The notes under the pieces: model-generated
What the model saw: only the letters and a program-made list of their open reading frames with translations
Databases searched by the model: none
What the model was told of the DNA's origin: nothing
Program-made: the position numbers and the translations under genes
Shown: positions 48,769 through 57,817 of the stretch, piece by piece
How the letters are laid out: each line of letters opens with the position of its first letter
Position numbering within the stretch: position 1 is the stretch's first letter
NCBI GenBank assembly: GCA_964534955.1
Contig: CAZHRR010000002.1
Span: 1-64,000 of the forward strand
Length of the DNA: 64,000 bases
Source of the DNA: UBA2128 sp964534955
Lineage (GTDB): Bacteria; Fidelibacterota; Marinisomatia; Marinisomatales; UBA2128
Reading direction: 5' to 3'

Positions 48769-51279
48769 ATGAAAGATCCAGTGTGTAGTATGTCCGTGGA
48801 GGAAGAAACGGCCGCAGGTGTTGTAGAATGGCAAGGAGTCCGATACGGTTTCTGCTCCCAGCACTGTCTTGAACTTTTCGAGAAGGAACCAGAAAAGTTT
48901 GTAAAGGAGAGTACCGAATCGTCAGACTCCGATCTGCTGGAACAGGCAACAGACATTCCTCCCAGTGAAGATGATAGGAAATCTAATGTAGATCCAGTGT
49001 GTGGTATGACGGTGGCTCTGGAGTCTGCTGCCGGTTCTTACACTTATGAGGCGGAAACGTACTACTTCTGTTCGGCCCACTGTTTGGAGAAGTTCAAATC
49101 GAATCCAGAGCTATTTGTTGGTATTGACGAAGAGAAACCGCATGAGATGGTTGGTGAAATGGTGGAGGGCGCCGGTCAATATACCTGCCCCATGCATCCG
49201 GAAATGGTTCAGGATGGACCGGGAGATTGTCCCATTTGTGGAATGGCACTGGAGCCGATGACGGCTACCCTGAAAGAAGAAGTTAATCCCGAGCTGGTGG
49301 ACATGAACCGCCGGTTCTGGACCAGTTTAATCCTTACTTTTCCTCTTCTGATTTTTGTGATGACCGAGATGTTCTTCGGAAGAGCTCTTCTGCCTCCCTC
49401 ATTAGGGAAATGGGTTCAATTGCTTCTCGCTACGCCCGTTGTCCTATGGGGAGGGAAGCTGTTCTTTGTACGCGGTTGGAACTCAATAGTCAATCGAAGT
49501 CTGAATATGTTTACCCTTATCGCCACTGGCACAGGTGTGGCCTATATTTTCAGTGTCGTGGCCACATTTTTCCCGAGGATATTTCCTGCTGCCTTCAGAA
49601 GAGTTGAAGGAGAAGTGGCTGTCTACTTTGAAGCTGCAGCAGTAATCATAACTCTGGTGCTGCTGGGTCAGGTTCTGGAGTTGAGGGCCCGGGATAAGAC
49701 GAGCAGCGCCATCAAGGCTTTACTGGGACTTGCTCCCAAAACAGCGCGTATAGTCCGGGATGATGACACAGAAGAGGACATCCCTCTTGAGCACGTAAAA
49801 CCCGGTGACCGGCTACGAGTACGTCCGGGTGAGAAAGTACCCGTTGACGGGATTGTGGTCGAGGGTACCAGTTCTGTTGATGAATCCATGGTAACAGGGG
49901 AAGCCATACCGGTAATGAAAGCTGCTGGTGACAATGTGACGGGGGCTACCGTGAATGAGACAGGTTCCTTCCTTATGAAGGCGGAACGGGTTGGCAGCGA
50001 TACATTGCTTGCTCAAATCGTCAAGATGGTGAGTGAGGCTCAGCGCAGCCGTGCTCCCATTCAGAGTCTTGCTGACAGGGTAGCATCCTATTTTGTCCCC
50101 GCAGTGGTCATTATCAGCATCCTTACTTTCATCGTGTGGAGCCTGGCGGGACCAGAACCGCGCATGGCCTTTGCTTTGCTCAATGCCGTTGCTGTTCTTA
50201 TTATTGCTTGTCCTTGCGCGCTTGGATTGGCAACACCCATGTCCATCATGGTAGGAACTGGACGTGGTGCCATGACCGGTGTCTTGATTAAGAATGCTGA
50301 AGCTCTGGAAACCATGGAAAAGGTGGATACTCTCGTGGTTGATAAAACAGGCACGCTGACAGAGGGGAAGCCGCGTTTGGTAACAATTGAAGGGGAAGGT
50401 CAGCATACGCAAGACGGGTTACTCCGGACTGTTGCCAGTCTTGAGCAGGCCAGTGAACATCCTCTGGGAGCAGCTATCGTTAAGGCCGCTAAAGAAGAGA
50501 ATCTGAAATTGGAGCGAGTTAAAAGTTTTGAATCTATCACTGGGAAAGGGGTAAAGGGAACCATCAACGGAATAGTAGTGGCTGTGGGTAACCGGAAGCT
50601 GCTGGAAGAGCTGCGAGTGAATCCTGGCGGTTTTCCTGAGAAAGCCGAGGAGTTAAGAAAGAACGGCGAAACAGTGATGTTTGTGTTGATAGATGGGCAT
50701 GTGGCCGGCTTGCTTGGCGTGGCTGATCCCATTAAGGATACAACCCCTGACGCCATCAAATCCCTTCAGAAAGAGAACGTCCACGTTGTTATGCTCACAG
50801 GGGATAACCGGACGACGGCTGAAGCGGTGGCGAGAAAATTGGGTATTGAAGAGATAGAGGCTGAGGTAATGCCTGACAGAAAGAACGAAGTAGTCAAGCG
50901 ATTCCAGGAAAATGGACGGTTCGTGGCTATGGCTGGTGATGGTATCAATGATGCTCCTGCTTTAGCCCAAGCTCATGTCGGTATTGCTATGGGCAGCGGA
51001 ACGGATGTAGCAATAGAAAGTGCGGGGGTAACGCTTGTTCGAGGTGATTTACAGGGTATAGTACGAGCAAGAAAGCTGAGTGTAGCAACAATGCGTAACA
51101 TTAAACAGAATCTCTTCTGGGCATTTATCTATAATGCCCTTGGAGTACCAGTTGCCGCAGGAGTTCTATATCCATTTTTTGGAGTTTTGCTTAGTCCCAT
51201 TCTTGCAGCTGCAGCGATGAGTTTCAGTTCTGTCTCGGTAATTGGAAATGCCCTGCGATTGAGAAGTCTGAGACTATGA
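48769..51279 (+). CDS. copA: Copper-transporting P1B-type ATPase with two YHS domains and an HMBD
   Basis: 836 residues. The N-terminal metal modules in order are YHS1 (KDPVCSMS...FCSQHC), YHS2 (VDPVCGMT...FCSAHC) and an HMBD (YTCPMHPEM...CPICGMALEPM). Then comes the ATPase: CPC in the membrane (residues 481-483, typical of Cu+ pumps), TGEAIPV in the actuator, phosphorylation Asp525 in DKTGTLTEG, SEHPLGAAIV, LTGDNRTT and AGDGINDAPALA. No classical CxxC HMA domain is seen. It probably exports Cu+ from the cytosol or feeds copper enzymes. TAGGAG precedes the ATG. Confidence 0.95.
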   Translation: MKDPVCSMSVEEETAAGVVEWQGVRYGFCSQHCLELFEKEPEKFVKESTESSDSDLLEQATDIPPSEDDRKSNVDPVCGMTVALESAAGSYTYEAETYYFCSAHCLEKFKSNPELFVGIDEEKPHEMVGEMVEGAGQYTCPMHPEMVQDGPGDCPICGMALEPMTATLKEEVNPELVDMNRRFWTSLILTFPLLIFVMTEMFFGRALLPPSLGKWVQLLLATPVVLWGGKLFFVRGWNSIVNRSLNMFTLIATGTGVAYIFSVVATFFPRIFPAAFRRVEGEVAVYFEAAAVIITLVLLGQVLELRARDKTSSAIKALLGLAPKTARIVRDDDTEEDIPLEHVKPGDRLRVRPGEKVPVDGIVVEGTSSVDESMVTGEAIPVMKAAGDNVTGATVNETGSFLMKAERVGSDTLLAQIVKMVSEAQRSRAPIQSLADRVASYFVPAVVIISILTFIVWSLAGPEPRMAFALLNAVAVLIIACPCALGLATPMSIMVGTGRGAMTGVLIKNAEALETMEKVDTLVVDKTGTLTEGKPRLVTIEGEGQHTQDGLLRTVASLEQASEHPLGAAIVKAAKEENLKLERVKSFESITGKGVKGTINGIVVAVGNRKLLEELRVNPGGFPEKAEELRKNGETVMFVLIDGHVAGLLGVADPIKDTTPDAIKSLQKENVHVVMLTGDNRTTAEAVARKLGIEEIEAEVMPDRKNEVVKRFQENGRFVAMAGDGINDAPALAQAHVGIAMGSGTDVAIESAGVTLVRGDLQGIVRARKLSVATMRNIKQNLFWAFIYNALGVPVAAGVLYPFFGVLLSPILAAAAMSFSSVSVIGNALRLRSLRL

Positions 51280-51327
51280 GAACAGTCTCGTGGAACTTAA
51301 AACAGTAACTAATTGGAGGATTGAATT

Positions 51328-51699
51328 GTGAATCGGCGTTTACAGAAGAAACAAACTGGAATGGGTAATCAACAACCACTTATCTACAAGTGGTCAGTTT
51401 GGGCACTTGTCTGCACGGTCCTTGTCCTGGGGATATGGATTGGTGTTCTTCTTGAAGATAAGGAGAAGACCCCACAGGTTAATGAGAATACTTACAGCTC
51501 GTTCTCTGCAGCTACAACGCAGATTGCCGGACTGTTTAGCTGCTCTTGCGGCTCATGTGGCGAAAAGAACTTAGCGATTTGCGAGTGTCCGACAGCCCTT
51601 TCTACAAAGAGATTCATCACTGATAAGTTGAAATCAGGTTCACCTCAAGACCATATTATTGACTTGGTCAAAACTACCTACGGTCACTATACGGGATAG
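51328..51699 (+). CDS. Second CcmH/NrfF-like small membrane protein
   Basis: 123 residues from a GTG with GGAGG upstream: one N-terminal helix (about residues 21-43), then a periplasmic segment with CSCGSCGEKNLAICEC (Cys72, 74, 77, 85, 87) followed by LSTKRFITDKLKSGSPQDHIIDLVKTTYG. Cys pattern and helix mirror the CcmH-like protein at 43224-43712, but without the C-terminal helix. Encoded right after the copper ATPase; a thiol-redox or copper-delivery role in cytochrome or oxidase assembly is inferred. Confidence 0.7.
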   Translation: MNRRLQKKQTGMGNQQPLIYKWSVWALVCTVLVLGIWIGVLLEDKEKTPQVNENTYSSFSAATTQIAGLFSCSCGSCGEKNLAICECPTALSTKRFITDKLKSGSPQDHIIDLVKTTYGHYTG

Positions 51700-51736
51700 T
51701 TAGGGTGGCTATTTCAATTAAACACGAGGAGAGTAT

Positions 51737-52267
51737 ATGATGACCAAATATCTGATGGTTTCTGTAGTACTGCTTACACAAATGGGATGCATGCACATGG
51801 GCATGAGCATGGGCGGGACGATGATGGATCGGGTCGTATCTGCGCGGACGAAGACAGTACAGGAGGTGAACTCAGGTCAGGTAATTGACCAAATGATAAC
51901 AAAGGCTCTGCAGGATTTGTCTTCCGAAAACATGAATGTAACCTCCGTCGCAGTGTGGCAGATCAAGTCCAGAACCCCGGGTATAGATGTAGTAATGGTT
52001 CGACAGAGACTCATTGAACAGCTTGTCAGTCAGAACCGCTATAAAGTTGTATCGAGGAAGAGACTGGAAGAACTACTGGAGGAGCAAAGTCTATCCTTAT
52101 CGGGAGGGATTGATAAAAAAAGTGCTGTTGAAATTGGTCAACTTGTGGGAGTAGAAGGTTTCATTGATGGTTACATATACATTGAAAGTGACCGTATTGT
52201 GTTGAGTCTCAGTCTTATCGAGACGAGAACGGGAGTTATCGTCTGGTCGAAAACGATAGAAGAATAA
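51737..52267 (+). CDS. Lipoprotein with Met-rich N-terminus and FlgO/CsgG-like domain
   Basis: 176 residues. A lipobox-like end of the signal (TQMGC, Cys18) is directly followed by a Met/His-rich run (residues 19-30). The remainder fits the FlgO/TolB-like N-domain seen in CsgG-type lipoproteins: VWQIKSRTPGIDVVMVRQRLIEQLVSQNRYKVVSRKRLEELLEEQ, then EIGQLVGVEGFIDGYIYIE. The Met-rich run right at the lipid anchor would suit Cu(I) binding. GAGGAG before the ATG. Confidence 0.75.
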   Translation: MMTKYLMVSVVLLTQMGCMHMGMSMGGTMMDRVVSARTKTVQEVNSGQVIDQMITKALQDLSSENMNVTSVAVWQIKSRTPGIDVVMVRQRLIEQLVSQNRYKVVSRKRLEELLEEQSLSLSGGIDKKSAVEIGQLVGVEGFIDGYIYIESDRIVLSLSLIETRTGVIVWSKTIEE

Positions 52268-52310
52268 GGGTTCAAACAGGTTCAATAACAAACAACAGAA
52301 AGGAAATACC

Positions 52311-52745
52311 ATGAAAATAAACTACATAAGTACAATGTTGACATCAATCATCCTGCTGACGGGTTGCGGAGGAGGAGAAGGAGAGGATGTTCAGGAAACT
52401 GCTTCAACGAACCAGTCGTCAGAGATGGTAATGGAAGCTCATAATCATAACGACGAAAATGATGGAATGAGCCATGCGTCACTGGATTTGATGGAAGGTG
52501 AAGAGGTTCTGTATTACACCTGCCCCATGGAATCTCATAAGCATATTCAAAGTCACGAACAGGGGAAGTGCCCAGAGTGCGGGATGGAATTGGTCGCCGC
52601 TATTGCCACCGACAGTGAGCACAAGGCTTTCTACGGGTGCCCAATGCCTGAGCACAGCCATGTACGCAGTGACACTCCGGGCAGATGTCCCGAATGCAAG
52701 ATGGAACTGAAACCAATCCGCCTCGAAAGCAATAGTGACATATAG
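52311..52745 (+). CDS. HMBD-repeat metal-binding lipoprotein
   Basis: 144 residues; lipobox LLTGC (Cys19), a His/Asp/Glu-rich linker (about residues 42-60), then two heavy-metal-binding domains: YYTCPMESHKH...CPECGMELV (Cys71, 87, 90) and FYGCPMPEHSH...CPECKMEL (Cys110, 126, 129). The tandem is a close match to the C-terminal tail of CusB at 37240-37455. Likely a periplasmic metal (Cu) chaperone or buffer. AAGGA precedes the ATG. Confidence 0.88.
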   Translation: MKINYISTMLTSIILLTGCGGGEGEDVQETASTNQSSEMVMEAHNHNDENDGMSHASLDLMEGEEVLYYTCPMESHKHIQSHEQGKCPECGMELVAAIATDSEHKAFYGCPMPEHSHVRSDTPGRCPECKMELKPIRLESNSDI

Positions 52746-52750
52746 GGGGT

Positions 52751-53002
52751 ATGAAGAGCTGGTACGACCTTATAGCACCTCTATATGATATCTCCTGTGA
52801 GTGGACTTATAGAATCAGGCAAGATGGAGGCATATCATGTAGTATCCATCGATGTGAATGAAGAGGAGAAGAAGCCGTTGTAGTTTTCAAAACTGGCTTT
52901 ATTGAATTGACGGGAATTGAAAAAGCTATTGCTGGACTGGGCTTTCAGGTTATGGAGTCATTTGCTGATTCTAAGGCGTGTGCTGACATGAATAAGTGCT
53001 GA
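52751..53002 (+). pseudogene. Decayed SAM-dependent methyltransferase
   Basis: The 5' end (ATG at 52751) reads MKSWYDLIAPLYDISCEW, the opening of UbiE-like class I methyltransferases, but ends at a TGA after 37 codons. From about 52878 another frame reads VVFKTGFIELTGIEKAIAGL then GFQVMESFADSKACADMNKC up to TGA at 53000-53002, resembling the C-terminal strand region of the same fold. The central SAM-binding part (about 120-150 residues) is missing, so a large internal deletion plus frame loss is inferred. The family assignment rests on short matches. Confidence 0.55.
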
Positions 53003-53157
53003 TAGCTGAAAAGCCGGTAGAAGATCAACAGACGACAGGAGTCACATGTTATTCTGTACACGGGGTAAATATGTGAGCCAGTTCATTGGAAAGAGTATTC
53101 CGAGTGTGTAACTTTCGTTCTGATTTTGGGGGTGAGAAAATAATACAGGAGTACATA

Positions 53158-55962
53158 ATGGCACACATGCAGAAGATAGCGGTAGTTATGGTTTTAATTT
53201 CCATTCTATCAGCAAAGGAAGGAAACAGTCCCATAGCGGAATTTGGACTGGAAGAGTTTCGGGAAACTATCTCTCTAAATGGCAAGACTACTGACGCAGA
53301 GAGTAGTATTGTTCGGACATGGTCTCAAATTCCAGAGTACAATATCCGTGGTGATGCTCGATTAGCAGCCGAGAGCTTTCTGAAGGCCAACAGCAAGCAG
53401 ATGGGTTTCGATAACCGTCTGAGTGAACCCAGCTTCTGGTACGAGAAGAAAAGCAGAGGTATCACGTTCGAGACCTATCAACAGACAATTGAGGGGATTC
53501 CGGTTTTTCGTGGTGATATAACAGTTACCGTAAATCGCCAGAACCGGGTGAGCTTCCTTCGAAACAACACTCGTTTAGTAGATAATGTTTCTTCTCGATC
53601 GGCAGTATTTACCTCCGAGGCTGCCAGGCAGATTGCAGTGGAGTACATCAATCCTGCGGAAGAAATTCGCTGGGAAGCAGAGCCAGTCCAGAACTATCTG
53701 GTGCAGGACAAAACCGCTTACCTCACATGGGTCATCGAATTTGAAACACCGGATCCCCTGGGCGACTGGCGGCTGTTTGTGGATGCTGTGACTGGGGAAG
53801 TCAGGGCCCTGGAAAACCGCATTGTTTTCGACAACGGTTCCGGCATGATTTGGGATCCTGATCCACTCAGTTCCGCCTATGCAGAGTATGGTGATGACGG
53901 TTTCAGTGACAACAATGATGCTGACACGGATCAGCTCAACGGAGAGCGGTTTACGGCAGATTTGCTGGACATAACTTACTCCGGAGGTGTTTATCAGCTG
54001 CAAGGACCTCATGTCTCAGTAGTAGATTGGGATTCTCCAACGGTTCCGGTCGTCACTAGTACTACGCCAGACGGTTTTGTTTTCACTCGCACAGAAAGCG
54101 GGTTCGAAGATGTGCTGGTTTATTACTTTGTGGATATGACTCAGCGTTACATCCAGTCCCTCGGTTTTGATAATGTGAACAATGAGTCACAAACCTCTGA
54201 TCCTCACGGTGCAAACGGTGCGGACAATTCCTACTATTTCCCCGGATCCGATGCCATCGCATGGGGAGAAGGTGGTGTAGATGATGCAGAGGATGCCGAT
54301 GTAATCCTGCATGAATACGGTCACGCCATTCAGCACGATCAGGTGCCAGGCTGGGGCGGAGGTGACGAAGGAGCCATGGGTGAGGGTTTCGGTGACTATT
54401 GGGCAGGTTCACACAGTCTAACCATCTCTGATCATCACTCCAACTGGGTGTTCAACTGGGATGGACATAATCCTTTCTGGTCAGGCAGGATTCTTGATGC
54501 TAACTACCATTATCCTGAAGATAACGGCGGCGGTGTTCATAACGCTGGTCAACTCTGGTCAGCTGGATTGTGGGACTGCCACACCGATCCTGGTATATCT
54601 CGGGAAAATATGGATGCTCTGGTGTTGCAGAACCATTTCATGATCGGTTCAAGCGCCACCATGGCAGATGCTGCAGCGGCTATCATTCAGGCAGATATTG
54701 ATATGTTTGGTGCTGAGCATTACAACCTGCTGGTACAACATTTCAGTGACAGGGGATTCATTGATCCGGATGACTATCCGCCAATGAGCGATGACCTCGA
54801 CCCCAACCCACCCACTAATCTTGCCGCCTACAGTGATGATACAATGCCTACTAGTATCCAGCTGATCTGGGAAGATCCCACTGAACTGTTCGGTGGTGGA
54901 GAGATTGGTACATTCCAGATTAACATCTCCCGGGATGGCGAACCTATCGCCGAAGTGTGGGAAGGAGTGGAAAGTTACCTTGATGAGGATCTCGGCGAAG
55001 GACAGTCTTACTATTATACTTTTGTGACACAGCTTGTGGCGAACGACAGCACCAGTTATCCAGTACATGTAGCTGGATTTGCCGGTGGAGCACCTTCGAT
55101 TCTTATTTGGGATATGGGAAATTCCAGTTCTAACTCGGAGGCGATTCTAGGAGCCATCAGTGAAGCTACAGGTCGGTCTGCTTACATTACGGATGACCTG
55201 TTCATGTTTGGAGATGATCTTAGTGCAGTCGGATTCGATGCCATCTTTGTGCTCCTGGGTATTTACTCGAATAACCATGTACTGGGTGAAGGTGCGCAAG
55301 TCACTGCTCTTGTCAATTATCTGGAGAACGGCGGCAGTCTCTACATGGAAGGGGGTGACACCTGGGCATACGATACCCAAACTTCGCTCCATGCTTACTT
55401 TGGCATAGATGGTTTAGATGATGGTTCGGACGACCTTTCGACTGTGTCAGGTATCGCCGGGACGTTTACAGAAGGGATGGACTTTTCTTACAGCGGAGAG
55501 AACGCTTGGATTGATCATTTGTCACCTGATGGAGAGACTGCCTTTGCGATTCTAGAGAATCTTGATGCTGCATATATCTGCGGTGTAGCAAATGCTGCTG
55601 ACAGCTATAGTACAATCGGCACATCTTTTCAGCTTGGCGGTTTAGATGGAAGCGATGAACTGACGACTCTGGTGGCTGCAATGATGGAATTCTTCGATGT
55701 GGGCGGTGTGGCGCCATGTGAAAAAGGAGATCTCAATTCTGATGGTGTAATTGATGTTTTTGATGTGATCAGAATTGTAAACATCATCCTGGGGATTGAG
55801 ACCAATCCGACAGAAGGAGAGTTATGTGCCGCTGATTATGATGACAGTGGAGAAATTGATGTGTTCGATATTATTAAGGTAGTGAATTACATCCTCGGTA
55901 TCGGGGCTGGTCAGTCTGTTGACTGGTTTGATGCAAACGTGCTGAACCAGAGAGTGAAATGA
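53158..55962 (+). CDS. Secreted M36 (fungalysin-like) metallopeptidase with dockerin
   Basis: 934 residues from the ATG at 53158 (AGGAG six bases upstream). Signal peptide; FTP propeptide region (about residues 60-210); catalytic domain with zinc site HEYGH (residues 385-389) in DVILHEYGHAIQHD and a downstream GEGFGDYWAG Glu; an Fn3-like region (about 545-640) and an Ig/ThuA-like stretch (about 645-840). The C-terminus has two calcium-binding dockerin repeats (DLNSDGVIDVFDVIRIVNIIL and DYDDSGEIDVFDIIKVVNYIL). It does not end in a T9SS sorting tail, unlike its neighbours. Extracellular protein degradation is the likely role. Confidence 0.9.
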   Translation: MAHMQKIAVVMVLISILSAKEGNSPIAEFGLEEFRETISLNGKTTDAESSIVRTWSQIPEYNIRGDARLAAESFLKANSKQMGFDNRLSEPSFWYEKKSRGITFETYQQTIEGIPVFRGDITVTVNRQNRVSFLRNNTRLVDNVSSRSAVFTSEAARQIAVEYINPAEEIRWEAEPVQNYLVQDKTAYLTWVIEFETPDPLGDWRLFVDAVTGEVRALENRIVFDNGSGMIWDPDPLSSAYAEYGDDGFSDNNDADTDQLNGERFTADLLDITYSGGVYQLQGPHVSVVDWDSPTVPVVTSTTPDGFVFTRTESGFEDVLVYYFVDMTQRYIQSLGFDNVNNESQTSDPHGANGADNSYYFPGSDAIAWGEGGVDDAEDADVILHEYGHAIQHDQVPGWGGGDEGAMGEGFGDYWAGSHSLTISDHHSNWVFNWDGHNPFWSGRILDANYHYPEDNGGGVHNAGQLWSAGLWDCHTDPGISRENMDALVLQNHFMIGSSATMADAAAAIIQADIDMFGAEHYNLLVQHFSDRGFIDPDDYPPMSDDLDPNPPTNLAAYSDDTMPTSIQLIWEDPTELFGGGEIGTFQINISRDGEPIAEVWEGVESYLDEDLGEGQSYYYTFVTQLVANDSTSYPVHVAGFAGGAPSILIWDMGNSSSNSEAILGAISEATGRSAYITDDLFMFGDDLSAVGFDAIFVLLGIYSNNHVLGEGAQVTALVNYLENGGSLYMEGGDTWAYDTQTSLHAYFGIDGLDDGSDDLSTVSGIAGTFTEGMDFSYSGENAWIDHLSPDGETAFAILENLDAAYICGVANAADSYSTIGTSFQLGGLDGSDELTTLVAAMMEFFDVGGVAPCEKGDLNSDGVIDVFDVIRIVNIILGIETNPTEGELCAADYDDSGEIDVFDIIKVVNYILGIGAGQSVDWFDANVLNQRVK

Positions 55963-55992
55963 CCGACAGGTAATAACAGGAGGAGGGGGGAG

Positions 55993-57501
55993 ATGAAGAC
56001 AGTGCTAATGAGCATGCTCATTCCGCTGATGGTTTGGGCGGTTGAGTTTAATCCAAATGTACCGGTAGTGATTGCTGAATCGACACAAAAACTACCTGAC
56101 ATTGCTGTGGGAGATGATGGAACGATTTATGCTATCTGGGTGGATACACGGTTCGGTACCAACGTCTATTTCGCTAAGTCAACTGATCACGGCGAGACGT
56201 TTACAGAAGGAGTACAGGTGAATGACGAGACAGGTCAGGTAGTATCATTGACGTCAAATCACCCGAAGATCGCAGAATATGAAGGTATACTCTACGTCTT
56301 CTGGGCAGATCAGCGTAGCGGTTATTACAATACTAACATTTACATGTCAAAATCCATAGATGGAGGAGAAACGTGGAGTGCAGGAACTTCTGTCGGAAAC
56401 GGAGTTAAGTTTAATCTCTATCCGGAAGTCGAAATAGATAATAGTGGTACCATTCATCTGATTTACTATGTATACAGTAGAATAACATTGGAATTCGAGA
56501 CGGTGGGGTACCGGACATCGACAAACAACGGCAGTACTTTTTCCTTTCAGACAACAGTAAGTGACTATTCCGGAAGTGAACCGTGCGAATGTTGTCCTGC
56601 CGATATCGTCATTCTTCCTGATGGGAACAAGATAGTAACCTTTCGTGACAACGATGAAAATATCCGAGATATCTTTGGCATACGTTCGCAAGCCGGCTCA
56701 AGCAGCTGGGATGATCTCTTCCAGATCTCGTTCGAGGATTTCTTCATAACGTATTGTCCTTCCTCCGGTCCCAGCCTGGACAACCTGGAATCCACAGTAG
56801 CTGTAGGCTACATGGTAGGAGTCGAAAGTGTACCGCGAACTTTCCTGAAGATCTCTACAGATGGTGGAGAGACGTTTGGTGACTCCATTGCTGTGGATCC
56901 TTCTGTGGCCTCTGACGTGATCCAGGACTATCCCTCGGTCGCTATGACCTCAGATGGCATGATTCACATCGCTTGGGAGGATCGTAGAGACGGATCTGAT
57001 ATCTACTACGGCAGTATGATGGCTGGTGACTCCGAATTGAGCACCCTTCAGATTTTGAATGACGACGGTTCAGGTGAGTCACAGGGAGAAGTGCGAATGG
57101 TAAATGGAAACGATGGGTTTGTTTATGCCGTTTGGACTGATAAACGCAACGGTGACTACGATATCTACTTTACCACAAACTATGGCCAAGCTGAGGTGGA
57201 AGAGATGAAACCATCGGTGCCGACTGCTCAAGTTCTCCATCAGAATTATCCCAATCCCTTCAATCCGGGAACAGTAATCCGTTTTGAACTTACTAACAGG
57301 GAGGTGATCACTTTAATGATTCATGACATTCTGGGGAGAGAAATCAAAAGACTGGAGAGTGGTAAACTGGTGAGTGGTACCTATGAAGCGGTGTGGGATG
57401 GAACCGACGCTGGAGGAAGTCCGGTCAGCCCAGGAGTTTATTTCTATAGACTTTCCAGTGGTGCCGGTGATGAGACAAGGAAAATGGTATTGATTAAATA
57501 A
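55993..57501 (+). CDS. Secreted BNR/sialidase-like beta-propeller with T9SS tail
   Basis: 502 residues: signal peptide, then BNR-type repeats (FAKSTDHGETF, SKSIDGGETW, ISTDGGETFGD), which form a sialidase-like propeller; catalytic sialidase residues are not evident, so it may be a binding protein. The C-terminal 80 residues are a Por/T9SS type A tail (NYPNPFNPGTVIRFEL ... GVYFYRLSSG ... KMVLIK). The pair GSEPCECCPADI adds an unusual Cys cluster. GGAGGAGGGG before the ATG; 30 bp after the peptidase gene, likely co-transcribed. Confidence 0.85.
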   Translation: MKTVLMSMLIPLMVWAVEFNPNVPVVIAESTQKLPDIAVGDDGTIYAIWVDTRFGTNVYFAKSTDHGETFTEGVQVNDETGQVVSLTSNHPKIAEYEGILYVFWADQRSGYYNTNIYMSKSIDGGETWSAGTSVGNGVKFNLYPEVEIDNSGTIHLIYYVYSRITLEFETVGYRTSTNNGSTFSFQTTVSDYSGSEPCECCPADIVILPDGNKIVTFRDNDENIRDIFGIRSQAGSSSWDDLFQISFEDFFITYCPSSGPSLDNLESTVAVGYMVGVESVPRTFLKISTDGGETFGDSIAVDPSVASDVIQDYPSVAMTSDGMIHIAWEDRRDGSDIYYGSMMAGDSELSTLQILNDDGSGESQGEVRMVNGNDGFVYAVWTDKRNGDYDIYFTTNYGQAEVEEMKPSVPTAQVLHQNYPNPFNPGTVIRFELTNREVITLMIHDILGREIKRLESGKLVSGTYEAVWDGTDAGGSPVSPGVYFYRLSSGAGDETRKMVLIK

Positions 57502-57817
57502 GTCCGTGAATGTGTTTTCAGCCCGGGATAGGAGTATCATAGGATGGGTTTTTTCTGTGAATAAAAAACATGTGAGGGATATGCAGTGAAAATCGGAAAC
57601 GCTCTGGAAAATCTCCCAACGGTAGGAAAAACCGAAATTGATTTGAGCAACAAACTAATCCGTGTATAAGATTTGGTTATCAACCTTTCAGCGGAGGATT
57701 TGATTAAAAATAGTGTGTATATACCATTCAGCGGTTTGTGGCGGGAATGACACTTATGTGAGGATGTGATGTTACAGTTATCAATTTGTATTGTAACAGT
57801 AATCAAGTGAGATTTTG
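57502..57817. other. Intergenic region before the signalling operon
   Basis: 316 bp without a gene. It holds an AT-rich perfect hairpin GTTTTTT/AAAAAAC (57548-57569) and TGTTACA/TGTAACA (57770-57776 with 57792-57798), 20 bases before the PP2C start and therefore a possible operator or leader hairpin. No sigma-54-type promoter was found in it. Confidence 0.5.
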
